The notes under the pieces: generated by a model
The model's input: the letters and a program-made list of their open reading frames with translations, nothing else
Database searches by the model: none
What the model was told of the DNA's origin: nothing
In this document: in pieces, positions 16,938-24,895 of the stretch
How positions within the stretch are numbered: the stretch's first letter is position 1
How the letters are laid out: each line of letters begins with the position of its first letter
Origin: Arthrobacter jinronghuae
GTDB taxonomy: Bacteria > Actinomycetota > Actinomycetes > Actinomycetales > Micrococcaceae
Length of the DNA: 64,000 bases
Assembly: GCF_025244825.1 (NCBI RefSeq)
Contig: NZ_CP104263.1
Span: 3,348,001 to 3,412,000, forward strand
Reading direction: 5' to 3'
Program-made: the position numbers and the translations under genes

Positions 16938-16969
16938 ACAGGCTCAGGGGAATCGAACCCCTGACCTGT
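16938..16969 (-). other. tRNA T-arm-like hairpin fragment
   Basis: Read on the minus strand, a GGGGTTCGATTCCCC core with a longer interrupted stem (ACAGG/CCTGT outside CAGGGG/CCCCTG) matches the TPsiC arm of a tRNA. No matching 5' half, anticodon arm or acceptor stem is present in the preceding 60 bases, so this is not an intact tRNA gene. It could be a remnant of a tRNA 3' end (attachment site) or a terminator that happens to resemble one. Confidence 0.45.
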
Positions 16970-17004
16970 CAGCCGGCCATGAGCAGCAAGGTATTCTTCC
17001 CAGC

Positions 17005-17205
17005 ATGACAATTCCCGGGGGCACCGAATCCGACAACCGCTCAAGTGACGCCGTCATGTATTTCTGTGGTGCGGTCGCCATGCTGATGTTCGCAATACTC
17101 GCTTTCGGAAATGCGGCCGAATGGTTCGACTACGTTTCCGGTGCCATTTGGCTCGGCCTCGCTGCGGTACTTGGCTACCGGGGCTTCCGCCGGGGAGTGG
17201 TCTGA
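17005..17205 (+). CDS. Small two-helix membrane protein
   Basis: 66 aa with two hydrophobic segments (VMYFCGAVAMLMFAILAF and a second ending AAVLGYRGFRRG) and a positively charged C-terminus. The ATG at 17005 is plausible but only a weak AAGG lies upstream. No family is recognised. It precedes another hypothetical gene on the same strand by 23 bases. Confidence 0.45.
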   Translation: MTIPGGTESDNRSSDAVMYFCGAVAMLMFAILAFGNAAEWFDYVSGAIWLGLAAVLGYRGFRRGVV

Positions 17206-17228
17206 GCCGGATCAGCTCGAGGCCTCCA

Positions 17229-17702
17229 ATGAAACCCAGAGCGTTCCCTTTCTCGCCGACTTCCGCCACCTCACTCATGGTCGGTGACCTGGTCCCGGTG
17301 CAGGGCTCGTCCGGCAATTGGGCGTGCCTGCAGGTTGTGGAACTTGAGCCTCGGGTGCGCACGAATTTCATCATTGCCCTGCTGCCCTGGCGCGGCGGTT
17401 CGGCGCCCGGCACCGCCGAGGTGACGGGACTAGTCCCGCTTGAACGAGCATTGACCCGGATCGAAATCTTCACCGAAGGCCGCCTGCAGGTGATCGGGAA
17501 TGCAGAACCGAACGATGAAGGGCAGGAGCGGTGGTACAGCCCTGGCTATGGTGGCCTGGCAACGTCGGTGTGGGGGTGGAAGGCGACGATCCGGCTTGCC
17601 CAGGACGCTGCGGACGGGGGCTCCTCGCGGATCCGGACTAATCCAGCACTCGCCCCACGTGCTCTAGCCAGCGCGCAACGACGGCCAGCTCCTGGGCACT
17701 GA
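17229..17702 (+). CDS. Hypothetical protein, 3' end antisense to marR
   Basis: 157 aa from the ATG at 17229. The middle (VGDLVPVQGSSGNWACLQVVEL, then NFIIALLPWRG) looks like a small beta-rich domain of the sort seen in some immunity-like proteins, but I cannot assign a family. The last 20 or so residues are encoded antisense to the end of the MarR gene and have an atypical composition, so an ancestral stop may have been lost by a frameshift near 17620. Function unknown. Confidence 0.45.
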   Translation: MKPRAFPFSPTSATSLMVGDLVPVQGSSGNWACLQVVELEPRVRTNFIIALLPWRGGSAPGTAEVTGLVPLERALTRIEIFTEGRLQVIGNAEPNDEGQERWYSPGYGGLATSVWGWKATIRLAQDAADGGSSRIRTNPALAPRALASAQRRPAPGH

Positions 17703-18096
17703 ACCCGTCGGTAATCTTTCCGTTCAGCTCGCTTAGGGCGGACTGCACGACGCCGAGCGCTGACTTCCCGTCGGCGGTCAGGTTCACCCGGATGGTCCGG
17801 CGGTCCGCCGGATCCGATGACCGGGTGACGAGCCCGGCTTTCTCCAGCCGGGACAGCAGCCCGCTCAGCCCGGCCGGCGAGGCGTCCACGGCTTCGGCTA
17901 CCTCGCCGGTGCTCGCGCCGGGACGGGTAGCGAGATACAGCAGCACCCCGGCGGCCGGCGCACTCAGGCCACGGTCCTCACCCCGGCGGCCGATCCACCG
18001 GCGCAGCCGCCGCTCGGCGGTCAACGTCAGGAAGACCAGCCGCGGCGGACGCCGCCGTCCGGCGTCGCCCGTCCCGCCGGCACCGCCCGCGGTCAC
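17638..18096 (-). CDS. MarR family transcriptional regulator
   Basis: 152 aa. The winged helix includes SAPAAGVLLYLATRPGASTGEVAEAV, a recognition helix in SPAGLSGLLSRLEKAGLV and the wing with SDPADRRTIRVNLT, the MarR D-x-R-x5 signature. I use the GTG at 18096, which overlaps the TGA of the upstream hydrolase gene. It forms an operon with that hydrolase and probably represses it through the palindrome at 18978-18999. Confidence 0.85.
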   Translation of the reverse strand: MTAGGAGGTGDAGRRRPPRLVFLTLTAERRLRRWIGRRGEDRGLSAPAAGVLLYLATRPGASTGEVAEAVDASPAGLSGLLSRLEKAGLVTRSSDPADRRTIRVNLTADGKSALGVVQSALSELNGKITDGFSAQELAVVARWLEHVGRVLD

Positions 18097-18989
18097 GGCT
18101 GCTTCGCGATCCGTCCGTCCAGCCAGGCGAGGATCTCGGGCCACAGCTTGTCCTTAACCCCGCGCCGGAAGAAGCCCATGTGCCCGATCGCGGGTACCCC
18201 GGCGTCGTCGGGCGAGTAGGTGCGCCGCTCCAGCGGGGCGTTGGTCAGCCGGCTGTAGATGGCGTTGATCTGTCCCGGGGTGGCCCAGAGGTCGTCGGTG
18301 AAGCCGATGGACAGCACCTCGGTCTTGACCCGGGCTGCACGTTCGGCGGCGTCCATGCTCGGGTCGTCGAAGAAGTAGTTGGGCCGGCGGGACCAGGAGC
18401 TCCACTCGAGCATGGCACCGCCGGGCATGTCCTCGCCCAGGCCCATTTTCCGGCCAGGCACTGCGCCGAGCAGCCGGCTGGTGACCGGGCCGAGGACCCG
18501 CAGGACCAGTCCCACGCGCAGCCGTTCCTTCGGATCCTGGATGGCCTTGGTGACACCGGCGTGCGAGGCCACTGCCACGAACCCCAGCAGTCCGTCGGTG
18601 CCGTTGTCCAGGGCCATCGCGTGTCCGCCGATGCTGTGCCCGACGGCCAGGCGCGGCAGTTCCGGGAACCGCTCGGCCATCCAGTCCGCAGCCGCGGGCA
18701 CGTCCTGGGCCATCCAGTCGCGCATCCGCAGCTTCCGGTTGGCCTTCGGGCTGCCGGACGCACCGGTTCCGCGGTAGTCATAGGTCAGGACTGCGTAGCC
18801 GTTTTCGGCCAGGTATTCGCTGAAGCCGGTGTACAGCCGTTCGGCCACCGCCGTGGCGGGGTGGATGACGACGGCGGCGCGGGGCGCGGAGTCGGCCGGC
18901 AGGCGCACGGTGCCGGCGAGCGCACCGCCCGCAGGGACGGGGATGCTGATTCGTTCGGACGTGACCGCTGCCACACTATTATTTCGCAT
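18093..18989 (-). CDS. Alpha/beta fold hydrolase
   Basis: 298 aa. The nucleophile elbow is GHSIGGH, preceded by the strand VLTYDYRGTGASG; the acid lies around IGFTDDLWATP and the catalytic histidine near GVPAIGHMGFFR at the C-terminus. It resembles serine esterases of the cinnamoyl-esterase/peptidase S9-like group. The start codon sits inside the predicted MarR operator, so the gene may be transcribed with a very short or absent leader. Natural substrate unknown; it is co-transcribed with the MarR gene. Confidence 0.82.
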   Translation of the reverse strand: MRNNSVAAVTSERISIPVPAGGALAGTVRLPADSAPRAAVVIHPATAVAERLYTGFSEYLAENGYAVLTYDYRGTGASGSPKANRKLRMRDWMAQDVPAAADWMAERFPELPRLAVGHSIGGHAMALDNGTDGLLGFVAVASHAGVTKAIQDPKERLRVGLVLRVLGPVTSRLLGAVPGRKMGLGEDMPGGAMLEWSSWSRRPNYFFDDPSMDAAERAARVKTEVLSIGFTDDLWATPGQINAIYSRLTNAPLERRTYSPDDAGVPAIGHMGFFRRGVKDKLWPEILAWLDGRIAKQP

Positions 18990-18999
18990 GCGAAGTAAT
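18978..18999 (-). promoter_or_regulatory. MarR-type operator over the hydrolase start codon
   Basis: Two 11-base arms around the centre CGCATGCG form a near-perfect palindrome with a single mismatch (ATTATTTCGCA against TGCGAAGTAAT). The ATG of the hydrolase gene (18987-18989) is in its middle. TTCGCATGCGAA is the usual shape of MarR-family sites, so autoregulation by the downstream MarR gene is likely. Confidence 0.65.
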
Positions 19000-19061
19000 C
19001 TACACAGGACAGCGAGTTTCGGGTACCCCTCGATCCGGAGAGGTTTTGCGGTGCCGGACCG

Positions 19062-20255
19062 TCAGACCTTCACACGGCCGACGACGTAGATGTTGCCCTG
19101 CTCATCCAACCGCGCCAGGTCGCCGGTGTGAAGCCAGCCGTCCGTCAGTGCCCCAGCCGTTGTCTGAGGGTCGTTCCAGTAGCCCAGCATGAGCCCCTCG
19201 CCGCGGGTGACCAGCTCCCCGGCCTCGCCTTCAGGAACGTCGTTGGCGGCACCGTCCACAATGCGCACCTCCATCCCGGGCACGGCTTGGCCGACCGATC
19301 CAGGGCGCCGCTCCGGAACCGGGGCATTGAACGAGACCAGGGCTTCGGCCAGCCCGTATGCCTCCAGGACCTGCACGCCGAAGGCCCGTTCGAAGCCCTC
19401 CAGGCTCTCGCGCGGCAGCGGCGCCGTACCGGAGATTCCCGATCGCACACTGGATGTATCGGTCTCCTCGAGAGCCGGATGCTCCAGCATGGCCGCGTAC
19501 ATCGCCGGAATCCCGGCAAAGATGGTGACCCCATCCCGCTCGATCATCTGCAGCGCCGTTCCGGGTTCGAACCGCGGCAGCAGGCTGACGGAAGCTCCCG
19601 CCAGCACGGCAGCGTTCATCACCAGGGCCTGCCCGAAACCGTGGAAGAGCGGCAGTCCCCCAAAGAGCACGTCGGAGTCCTGCACCGACAGCAGGCCGCT
19701 GGCAGCATCGGCGGCGCTGCGCAGGTTGGCGTGCGAGAGCGTTGCACCCTTGGGCGTACCCGTGGCTCCCGCGGTGTAGAGGATGACGGCGGCGTCGTTA
19801 TCGGCTCGATCCACCACCCCCGGACGCGGCTCCGCGGCGGCGAGCAGCTCACGGAAGCTGCCGGTATTCACCGGGATGACATTGGCGCCAGCCTCCGCTG
19901 CGCCGTCGTCGGCATGGGCAATGATGTCCTCGTAGCCGAAGGCAAAGAGCAGCGGGGCGCCGGAATCTGCCAACTGATACGTGATCTCCCGGGCACCGAG
20001 CAACGGGTTCATCGGCACTGCAACGGCCCCGAGCCGCAGGACCCCGTAATACAGGGCGGCCATCGGCGGAATATCGGGCAAGAGGAGCGCCACCCGGTCA
20101 CCGGAGCCGATGCCGCGGGATGCCAGCAAACCGGCGGCACGGGCACTCAGCCCATCCAGCGCCGCGTAACTCATCATGCTGTCGCCGATCCTCAGCGCGG
20201 GACTGGCCGGTGAGCGGGCTGCGGTATCGCTGAGGATACTGGCGAGATTCGGCAC
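19062..20255 (-). CDS. AMP-binding acyl-CoA synthetase lacking the C-terminal domain
   Basis: 397 aa. The large N-terminal adenylation domain is complete: the P-loop-like YTAGATGTPKGATLSH, the YGLAEA substrate motif, and WLHTGDLARLDEQG followed by YVVGRV. It then ends after GRVKV, exactly at the hinge, so the small C-terminal domain (about 100 residues) with the catalytic lysine is absent. In addition, the A3 motif has YTAGATG for the usual YTSGTTG. It may do the half-reaction only, work with a partner, or be a decayed gene. The bases after the stop do not restore the missing domain in an obvious way. Confidence 0.82.
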   Translation of the reverse strand: MPNLASILSDTAARSPASPALRIGDSMMSYAALDGLSARAAGLLASRGIGSGDRVALLLPDIPPMAALYYGVLRLGAVAVPMNPLLGAREITYQLADSGAPLLFAFGYEDIIAHADDGAAEAGANVIPVNTGSFRELLAAAEPRPGVVDRADNDAAVILYTAGATGTPKGATLSHANLRSAADAASGLLSVQDSDVLFGGLPLFHGFGQALVMNAAVLAGASVSLLPRFEPGTALQMIERDGVTIFAGIPAMYAAMLEHPALEETDTSSVRSGISGTAPLPRESLEGFERAFGVQVLEAYGLAEALVSFNAPVPERRPGSVGQAVPGMEVRIVDGAANDVPEGEAGELVTRGEGLMLGYWNDPQTTAGALTDGWLHTGDLARLDEQGNIYVVGRVKV

Positions 20256-20291
20256 GGCAGTCTCCCTTGGTCCCCGGGCGCGCAGGAGAAT

Positions 20292-21239
20292 CTAGACGAC
20301 CACAAGCTCCGTTTTGTCTGCCCCGTAATCGGCCAGCGCGACGCTCTGGATCGCCGGGTCGTCGTAGGTGTTCCAGTAGTAGGTCATGGTCCGGGATGAG
20401 AAGAGCCCGGTGTAGGTGGTCTTCTCAAACTCGCCCGAACCCATGGCCGCGCTTCCCTCCACCATCGCGACCTGCTGCAGCGTGTGGAACGCGCGGCTGA
20501 CGTTCTCCTCTTCGCTCGTCTTGGGCGGGTAGTGCGCGTGGACGTAGGCCGCGCGTACAAACCGCGACGGCGAGTAGTAGTCGCCGGGGATCCCCCGCAT
20601 CAGCGACCCCGAGCCGAACGGGGTCAGGTGCGCCTGGTTGAGCACAACCTCCTCGGGGAAGTCGGGCGAGGCATTGAGGTAATTGCGCAGGTTCTCGTGG
20701 TGCCAACCGAAGCCGGGCTGGTTTGCCAGGACATCGACGTCGTCGCGGAAGACGTGCATGCCGTCGCTCGTGTACTCCACGACGATGGCGCGCGTCGAGT
20801 CGCCGATCAACCAGTGCAGCAGTGAGCTCGGGTACTGGTCGTTGATCGGCCTGTCCACAATGACAACCGTGTCCAGGGCCGCCTCGACCTCGTCGACGGT
20901 GCTGAACTGGGAGGCCACCCAGAGCGGGAACTCGAATGCGGCGACGTTCGTCGCGCCGTCGACCGGTGCCGACGCGTACTGCGCGTACCCCGGAAAGTTG
21001 AGGCCGCCGACGGCCAGGCCTGCGTCATTGCCGCAGTCGAAGTACAGCGGTGTGTCTTCCTGAACGATGCCCATGCCGATAACCGCATGCTGGATCTTCG
21101 GCACCGCCCCGAAGGGCGACTTGGTGGTGTACCCGGTGGGCGTCACCACCACCCGCTCCCCGAAATCAGACGTCCAGTCGAGATTGCGGGCGAAATAGAG
21201 GTTGCCGCTGCCGTCCGAGAACCTGATGCCTGTGCACAT
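20292..21239 (-). CDS. Linear amide C-N hydrolase (choloylglycine hydrolase / penicillin V acylase family)
   Basis: 315 aa. After removal of Met the nucleophile would be Cys2 (MCTGIRF). R18 and D21 (ARNLDW) match the active-site arginine and aspartate of bile salt hydrolases, and a conserved asparagine lies in GGLNFPG. The family cleaves linear amides: bile acid conjugates, penicillin V or N-acyl-homoserine lactones. No signal peptide is present, so it acts in the cytoplasm. In a soil-type actinobacterium, acyl-homoserine lactone or other N-acyl amide cleavage is as plausible as bile salt hydrolysis. Confidence 0.85.
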   Translation of the reverse strand: MCTGIRFSDGSGNLYFARNLDWTSDFGERVVVTPTGYTTKSPFGAVPKIQHAVIGMGIVQEDTPLYFDCGNDAGLAVGGLNFPGYAQYASAPVDGATNVAAFEFPLWVASQFSTVDEVEAALDTVVIVDRPINDQYPSSLLHWLIGDSTRAIVVEYTSDGMHVFRDDVDVLANQPGFGWHHENLRNYLNASPDFPEEVVLNQAHLTPFGSGSLMRGIPGDYYSPSRFVRAAYVHAHYPPKTSEEENVSRAFHTLQQVAMVEGSAAMGSGEFEKTTYTGLFSSRTMTYYWNTYDDPAIQSVALADYGADKTELVVV

Positions 21240-21462
21240 GTTGATGCTCCCTGTTGCCGCGAAGCCCTGACGGAGCTTCTGCTGTTCGCTGGGCCTATGC
21301 CGGAGAAGCTGCCGAGGGAGCTGGTCGTCCGGCCCGCACCCTCAGTGCACTTTCAGGTTAGGCCCGGACCCCGAACCCGCGGCAGTCTCCCCGCCCATCT
21401 CGAACCCGAACCGGCGCAAGTCATCGTGCATGAGAGGCGGGGTGCCTATAAAGGGAACCATG

Positions 21463-22146
21463 ATGAACACCCCCGATGCCCCGCTGGTGGTTTCCCTCCC
21501 CTTCACCGGGAAATGGAAAGTGCAGAACAGTCCCCTGCGGCGGGTGCCCAGCCACGGCACGCATCTGCTCGCCACCACCTACGCCATCGACTTCGTGGGT
21601 GTGGACGACGCCGGCCGGTCGGCTCCCACGGCCAGCTGGCGCACCGCGTTCGGCACCGAGCCTCCGGAGCTGTTCTTCGCTTTCGGGCGTCCGATCCTGG
21701 CTCCGGTCAGCGGGCAGGTGGTCACCGTGCACGACGGCGAAGCGGACCACGAAGCCCGACGGTCGCAGCTGGCGCTCATCCCGTACATGCTGGGCCAGCA
21801 GGGCCGGCTGCGGGAGGGAACCGGGGCTATTGCCGGAAACTACGTCCTCATCGAGACGGCCGACGGCGGCCCGGTGGTCGGGGTGATGCACCTGCGGTCC
21901 GGCTCGATCCGGGTTTCTGCCGGGCAGCAGGTCCGCGAGGGCGAGCATCTCGGGGACTGCGGAAACTCCGGCAATTCCACGCAGCCGCACGTGCATGTGC
22001 AGGCGATGGACGGAGCGGATCCGTGGACCGCCCGCGGACTGCCGCTGGTGTTCCGGTCCTTCGGCGAGAAGCCGGTCCGCGGCCGGACGTTTCTTCAGCG
22101 CGAGAACGAACTGCCGCAGGAGGCTTCCACGGTCGAAGCGCCCTGA
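21463..22146 (+). CDS. M23 family metallopeptidase-like protein
   Basis: 227 aa from the second of two adjacent ATGs, with AAGGGA six to eight bases upstream. LysM-type zinc-peptidase features are visible: GTHLLATTYAIDF (first His and Asp ligands), VLIETADGG, MHLRSGSIRV, GDCGNSGNSTQPHVHVQ with the H-x-H ligand pair. There is no signal peptide, so it may be cytoplasmic or exported otherwise. M23 enzymes cut peptidoglycan cross-bridges, but many such single-domain actinobacterial relatives are uncharacterised. Confidence 0.8.
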   Translation: MNTPDAPLVVSLPFTGKWKVQNSPLRRVPSHGTHLLATTYAIDFVGVDDAGRSAPTASWRTAFGTEPPELFFAFGRPILAPVSGQVVTVHDGEADHEARRSQLALIPYMLGQQGRLREGTGAIAGNYVLIETADGGPVVGVMHLRSGSIRVSAGQQVREGEHLGDCGNSGNSTQPHVHVQAMDGADPWTARGLPLVFRSFGEKPVRGRTFLQRENELPQEASTVEAP

Positions 22147-22195
22147 CCGGGTCAGGCTGCGGGTGTTTGGCGAGGCCGGGCCGGGGCCGCCTGCT

Positions 22196-22231
22196 GGCAT
22201 CGGCATCGGCATCGGCATCGGCATCGGCATC
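22196..22231. repeat. Six tandem copies of GGCATC
   Basis: A perfect hexanucleotide microsatellite in the non-coding stretch after the M23 gene. It reads as Gly-Ile or Asp-Ala repeats in possible frames, but no credible protein includes it. Such tracts can vary in copy number by slippage. Confidence 0.85.
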
Positions 22232-22350
22232 GGCGCCGGGCGCGAGCACAGCATCCCACGGAATGGTACGGATGTTGCCCGATGAGGAACCAGCAGCCCC
22301 ACCAGTACCACCTCGTGGGACGCCGTGCGGCGAGCGGCGACTGCGGCAAA

Positions 22351-22406
22351 CGAAAAGGCACTAATTACCGATTTTTGGACGGAGAACGGTAATTAGTGCC
22401 TTTTCG
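22351..22406. terminator. Perfect 20-bp inverted repeat, probable bidirectional terminator
   Basis: The arm CGAAAAGGCACTAATTACCG (22351-22370) and its exact complement (22387-22406) enclose 16 bases. It lies between the converging M23 (+) and MFS (-) genes. The arms end in A/T runs on both strands, as expected for a factor-independent terminator working in both directions. Its AT content is well above the surroundings. Confidence 0.65.
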
Positions 22407-22443
22407 ATTCCCAGGGACGCCCGGTCATCCCGGAAACAGCTAA

Positions 22444-22506
22444 GGCCCGGCAGGTTAGGGGAATCGAACCCCTAAGCCGCCGGGCCCCGGCTAAACCTGT
22501 CGGGCC
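22444..22506 (-). other. tRNA-like hairpin with a T-arm core
   Basis: The minus strand contains TTAGGGGTTCGATTCCCCTAA, a T-arm, enclosed by 13-base arms (22444-22456 and 22494-22506) that pair with one mismatch. The total length, 63 bases, is too short for a complete tRNA and no anticodon arm fits. It resembles the fragment at 16938-16969. A tRNA-derived remnant or a structured RNA element are both possible. The rest of 22147-22628 shows nothing else. Confidence 0.4.
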
Positions 22507-22628
22507 TCCGGCTGAGAGAACCCTAAACGCCCGCGCCGGTGCCCGATCCCGCGCCGCACCGGGACCTCATTGGACACGCGTCGCCCGGGCTCGGCTCGGC
22601 GGCTAGCGGGTTTCCACCCGGCTCGCTG

Positions 22629-24086
22629 CTAGCGGGTTTCCGCCACCGCCTTCGACACCGCTGCATCCGTAGACACCCCGCGGCGCTTGTCGAAGATCGT
22701 CGCCCCGACTTCCTGCTCCGCCTGGTTCCGGATGGACAGGTCAATGCCCGGCCGGTCGCGCAGCATCATGGTGGCCGCCGCAGCGAGCACGATCATCACC
22801 AGCAGGTAGGCGGAGACCGCCGTCGTCGAACCAGTCTCCTTGACCAATGCCGCGGCGATGGTCGGCGCGAACGCCCCGCCGATAATGGCACCGAGCGCGT
22901 AGGACACCGAGACGCCGGAGAAGCGGATCGAGGCGGGGAAGATCTCGCTGTACCAGGCGGCCTGCGGCCCGTAGGTCAGGCCGAGCCCCACGGTGAACAG
23001 GGCCATGCCGAGGAACAGGATCCAGATGTCGCCGGTGTTGATCAGCCAGAACAGCGGGAACACAGTTAGGGCCAGGCAGGCGAACCCGATCAGGTAGGTC
23101 TTCTTTCGCCCGATCCGGTCCGCCATGAATCCGCTGACCAGGGTGAAGATGAACCACAGGGCCGCCGAACCGGAGACGGCCAGCAGCACGTCGGTGCGGT
23201 CCAGCGCCACGGGGCCGTCCGGGTTGGTGGAGTAGTTCAGGATGAACCCGCCGGTGGTCATGTAACCGGCGGCACTGTTGCCCGCGAAGACCAGGGCGGC
23301 CAGGATCACCAGCTTCCAGTGGTTCTTCATCAGCTCCACGATGGGCATCTGCGTCTGCTTTTTCTTCTCGGCGATTTCCTCGAAGACCGGGCTTTCGCTC
23401 ACGGACCTGCGGACCAGGAAACCGACCACAATCAGCACGATGCTCAGCAGGAACGGCAGGCGCCAGCCCCACTCGACGAACTCGTCGCCCGGGGAAATCA
23501 CGCCGGTCATCAGCGCGGTCACGCCGGAGGCCAGCAGCATGCCCAGCGGCACGCCCAGCTGCGGGAAGGAGCCGAAGACCCCGCGGCGGTTCCGCGGGGC
23601 GTGTTCCACGGACATCAGCACCGCGCCGCCCCATTCGCCGCCGGCGGAGATGCCCTGGATGATGCGCAGCAGCACCAGCAGGATGGGCGCCCAGATGCCG
23701 GCGGTGGCATGGGTGGGCAGGACACCGATCAGCGTGGTGGCCCCGCCCATGAGCAGCAGGGTCAGCACCAGCATGGCCTTGCGGCCGATCTTGTCGCCGT
23801 AATGCCCGGCCAGGAAGGCGCCCAGCGGACGGAACAGGAAGCTCAGGCCCACCGAGGCGAACGTGACGAGGGTGGCGAACTCGCTGCCGGCCGGCTTGAA
23901 GAACAGCTCGGAGAAGACCAGTCCTGCTGCGGTGGCGTAAATGAAGAAGTCGTACCACTCAACGGTGGTGCCGATCAGGGTGGCGACCGCGACCTTGCGG
24001 GTGTCCCGAGGAGTGGATCGAGAGGCGGATTGAGGGGTGGATCGAGGGGAATGGGGGCCGGCGGCGGTGCCGGAAGGTGCAGCCAT
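22629..24086 (-). CDS. MFS transporter, metabolite:H+ symporter (MHS) type
   Basis: 485 aa with twelve predicted membrane helices. The start at 24086 follows AAGGAT with five bases between. Typical MHS features: GTTVEWYDFFIYATAAGLVF in helix 1, the loop motif GDKIGRKAMLV after helix 2 and GISAGGEWGGAVLM in helix 5. Relatives import shikimate, proline/betaine, alpha-ketoglutarate and aromatic acids such as 4-hydroxyphenylacetate or protocatechuate with protons. As last gene of the homoprotocatechuate operon it probably imports 4-hydroxyphenylacetate or its dihydroxy form. Confidence 0.87.
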   Translation of the reverse strand: MAAPSGTAAGPHSPRSTPQSASRSTPRDTRKVAVATLIGTTVEWYDFFIYATAAGLVFSELFFKPAGSEFATLVTFASVGLSFLFRPLGAFLAGHYGDKIGRKAMLVLTLLLMGGATTLIGVLPTHATAGIWAPILLVLLRIIQGISAGGEWGGAVLMSVEHAPRNRRGVFGSFPQLGVPLGMLLASGVTALMTGVISPGDEFVEWGWRLPFLLSIVLIVVGFLVRRSVSESPVFEEIAEKKKQTQMPIVELMKNHWKLVILAALVFAGNSAAGYMTTGGFILNYSTNPDGPVALDRTDVLLAVSGSAALWFIFTLVSGFMADRIGRKKTYLIGFACLALTVFPLFWLINTGDIWILFLGMALFTVGLGLTYGPQAAWYSEIFPASIRFSGVSVSYALGAIIGGAFAPTIAAALVKETGSTTAVSAYLLVMIVLAAAATMMLRDRPGIDLSIRNQAEQEVGATIFDKRRGVSTDAAVSKAVAETR

Positions 24087-24097
24087 GGGAATCCTTG

Positions 24098-24895
24098 TCA
24101 GTAACTCGCGCGGACGTCGTCGTCCGCGGCTGGAATGAATTTGGCGGCCAGGGCTTCGCTGCCCCGGGCCAGGAGTGCGACGTCGGCACCCACCAGGATG
24201 AAGTCCACGCCGGCGTCGATATAGCGGCGGGCGGTGGCTTCGGCGAACGCGTTTACGCCCACCGGTTTGCCGGCAGCTTTCACCACGCGGATGCAGTGCT
24301 CGACGGCGGCAACAACGTCGGGATGCTCCTGCTGGCCGAGGTAGCCCATGGACGCAGCGAGGTCCGACGGCCCGATGAACAGTCCGTCCACCCCGTCGAC
24401 GGCGGCAATCGCCTCCACGTTTTCGACGGCGGCGGCGGTCTCGATCTGCACCAGCAGCGTCACGGACTCCGCGGCGTTTTCGAGGTACCCCTCGATCCGG
24501 TTCCAGCGTGACGCGCGGGCCAGGGCACTGCCCACCCCGCGGATGCCCAGCGGCGGATACCGGACGGCGCGGACCAGTTCGGCGGCCTGTTCCGGGGTGT
24601 CCACCATGGGAATCAGCAGGTTCTGCGCCCCCAGGTCCAGGTACTGCTTCAGCAGCACCGCGTCCCCGACGGGCGGGCGGACCAGCGCACTGACCGGATA
24701 GCCGTGCACTGCCTGCAGCTGGGCCAGCAGCGACTCCAGCCCGTTGGGGCTGTGCTCGGCGTCGATTAGCAGCCAGTCCAGCCCGGACCCGGCGCAGATT
24801 TCGGCGACCAGCGGGCTGCCGGAGCAGACCCACATGCCGGTCTGCCGGCCGCCGGCCAGCCGGGCGGCGAAGGTTTCCTCTACTCGAAGCGGCAT
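24098..24895 (-). CDS. hpaI: HpcH/HpaI aldolase (4-hydroxy-2-oxoheptanedioate aldolase)
   Basis: 265 aa. Class II metal-dependent aldolase of the HpcH/HpaI family: DWLLIDAEHSPNG, ALVRPP, PMVDTPEQA, LVQIETAAAVENVEAI and GLFIGPSDLAASMG include the metal ligands (Glu and Asp) and the catalytic Arg/His. It splits 4-hydroxy-2-oxoheptanedioate into pyruvate and succinate semialdehyde, the last step of the homoprotocatechuate meta pathway. The ATG at 24895 lies inside the 3' end of the hydratase gene, a 16-base overlap. Context strongly supports the assignment. Confidence 0.9.
   Translation of the reverse strand: MPLRVEETFAARLAGGRQTGMWVCSGSPLVAEICAGSGLDWLLIDAEHSPNGLESLLAQLQAVHGYPVSALVRPPVGDAVLLKQYLDLGAQNLLIPMVDTPEQAAELVRAVRYPPLGIRGVGSALARASRWNRIEGYLENAAESVTLLVQIETAAAVENVEAIAAVDGVDGLFIGPSDLAASMGYLGQQEHPDVVAAVEHCIRVVKAAGKPVGVNAFAEATARRYIDAGVDFILVGADVALLARGSEALAAKFIPAADDDVRASY

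Noticed and set aside
22196..22231. GGCATC repeats as part of a coding gene
   Set aside because: Frames across it have no start/ribosome site and give only low-complexity dipeptides; treated as a microsatellite.
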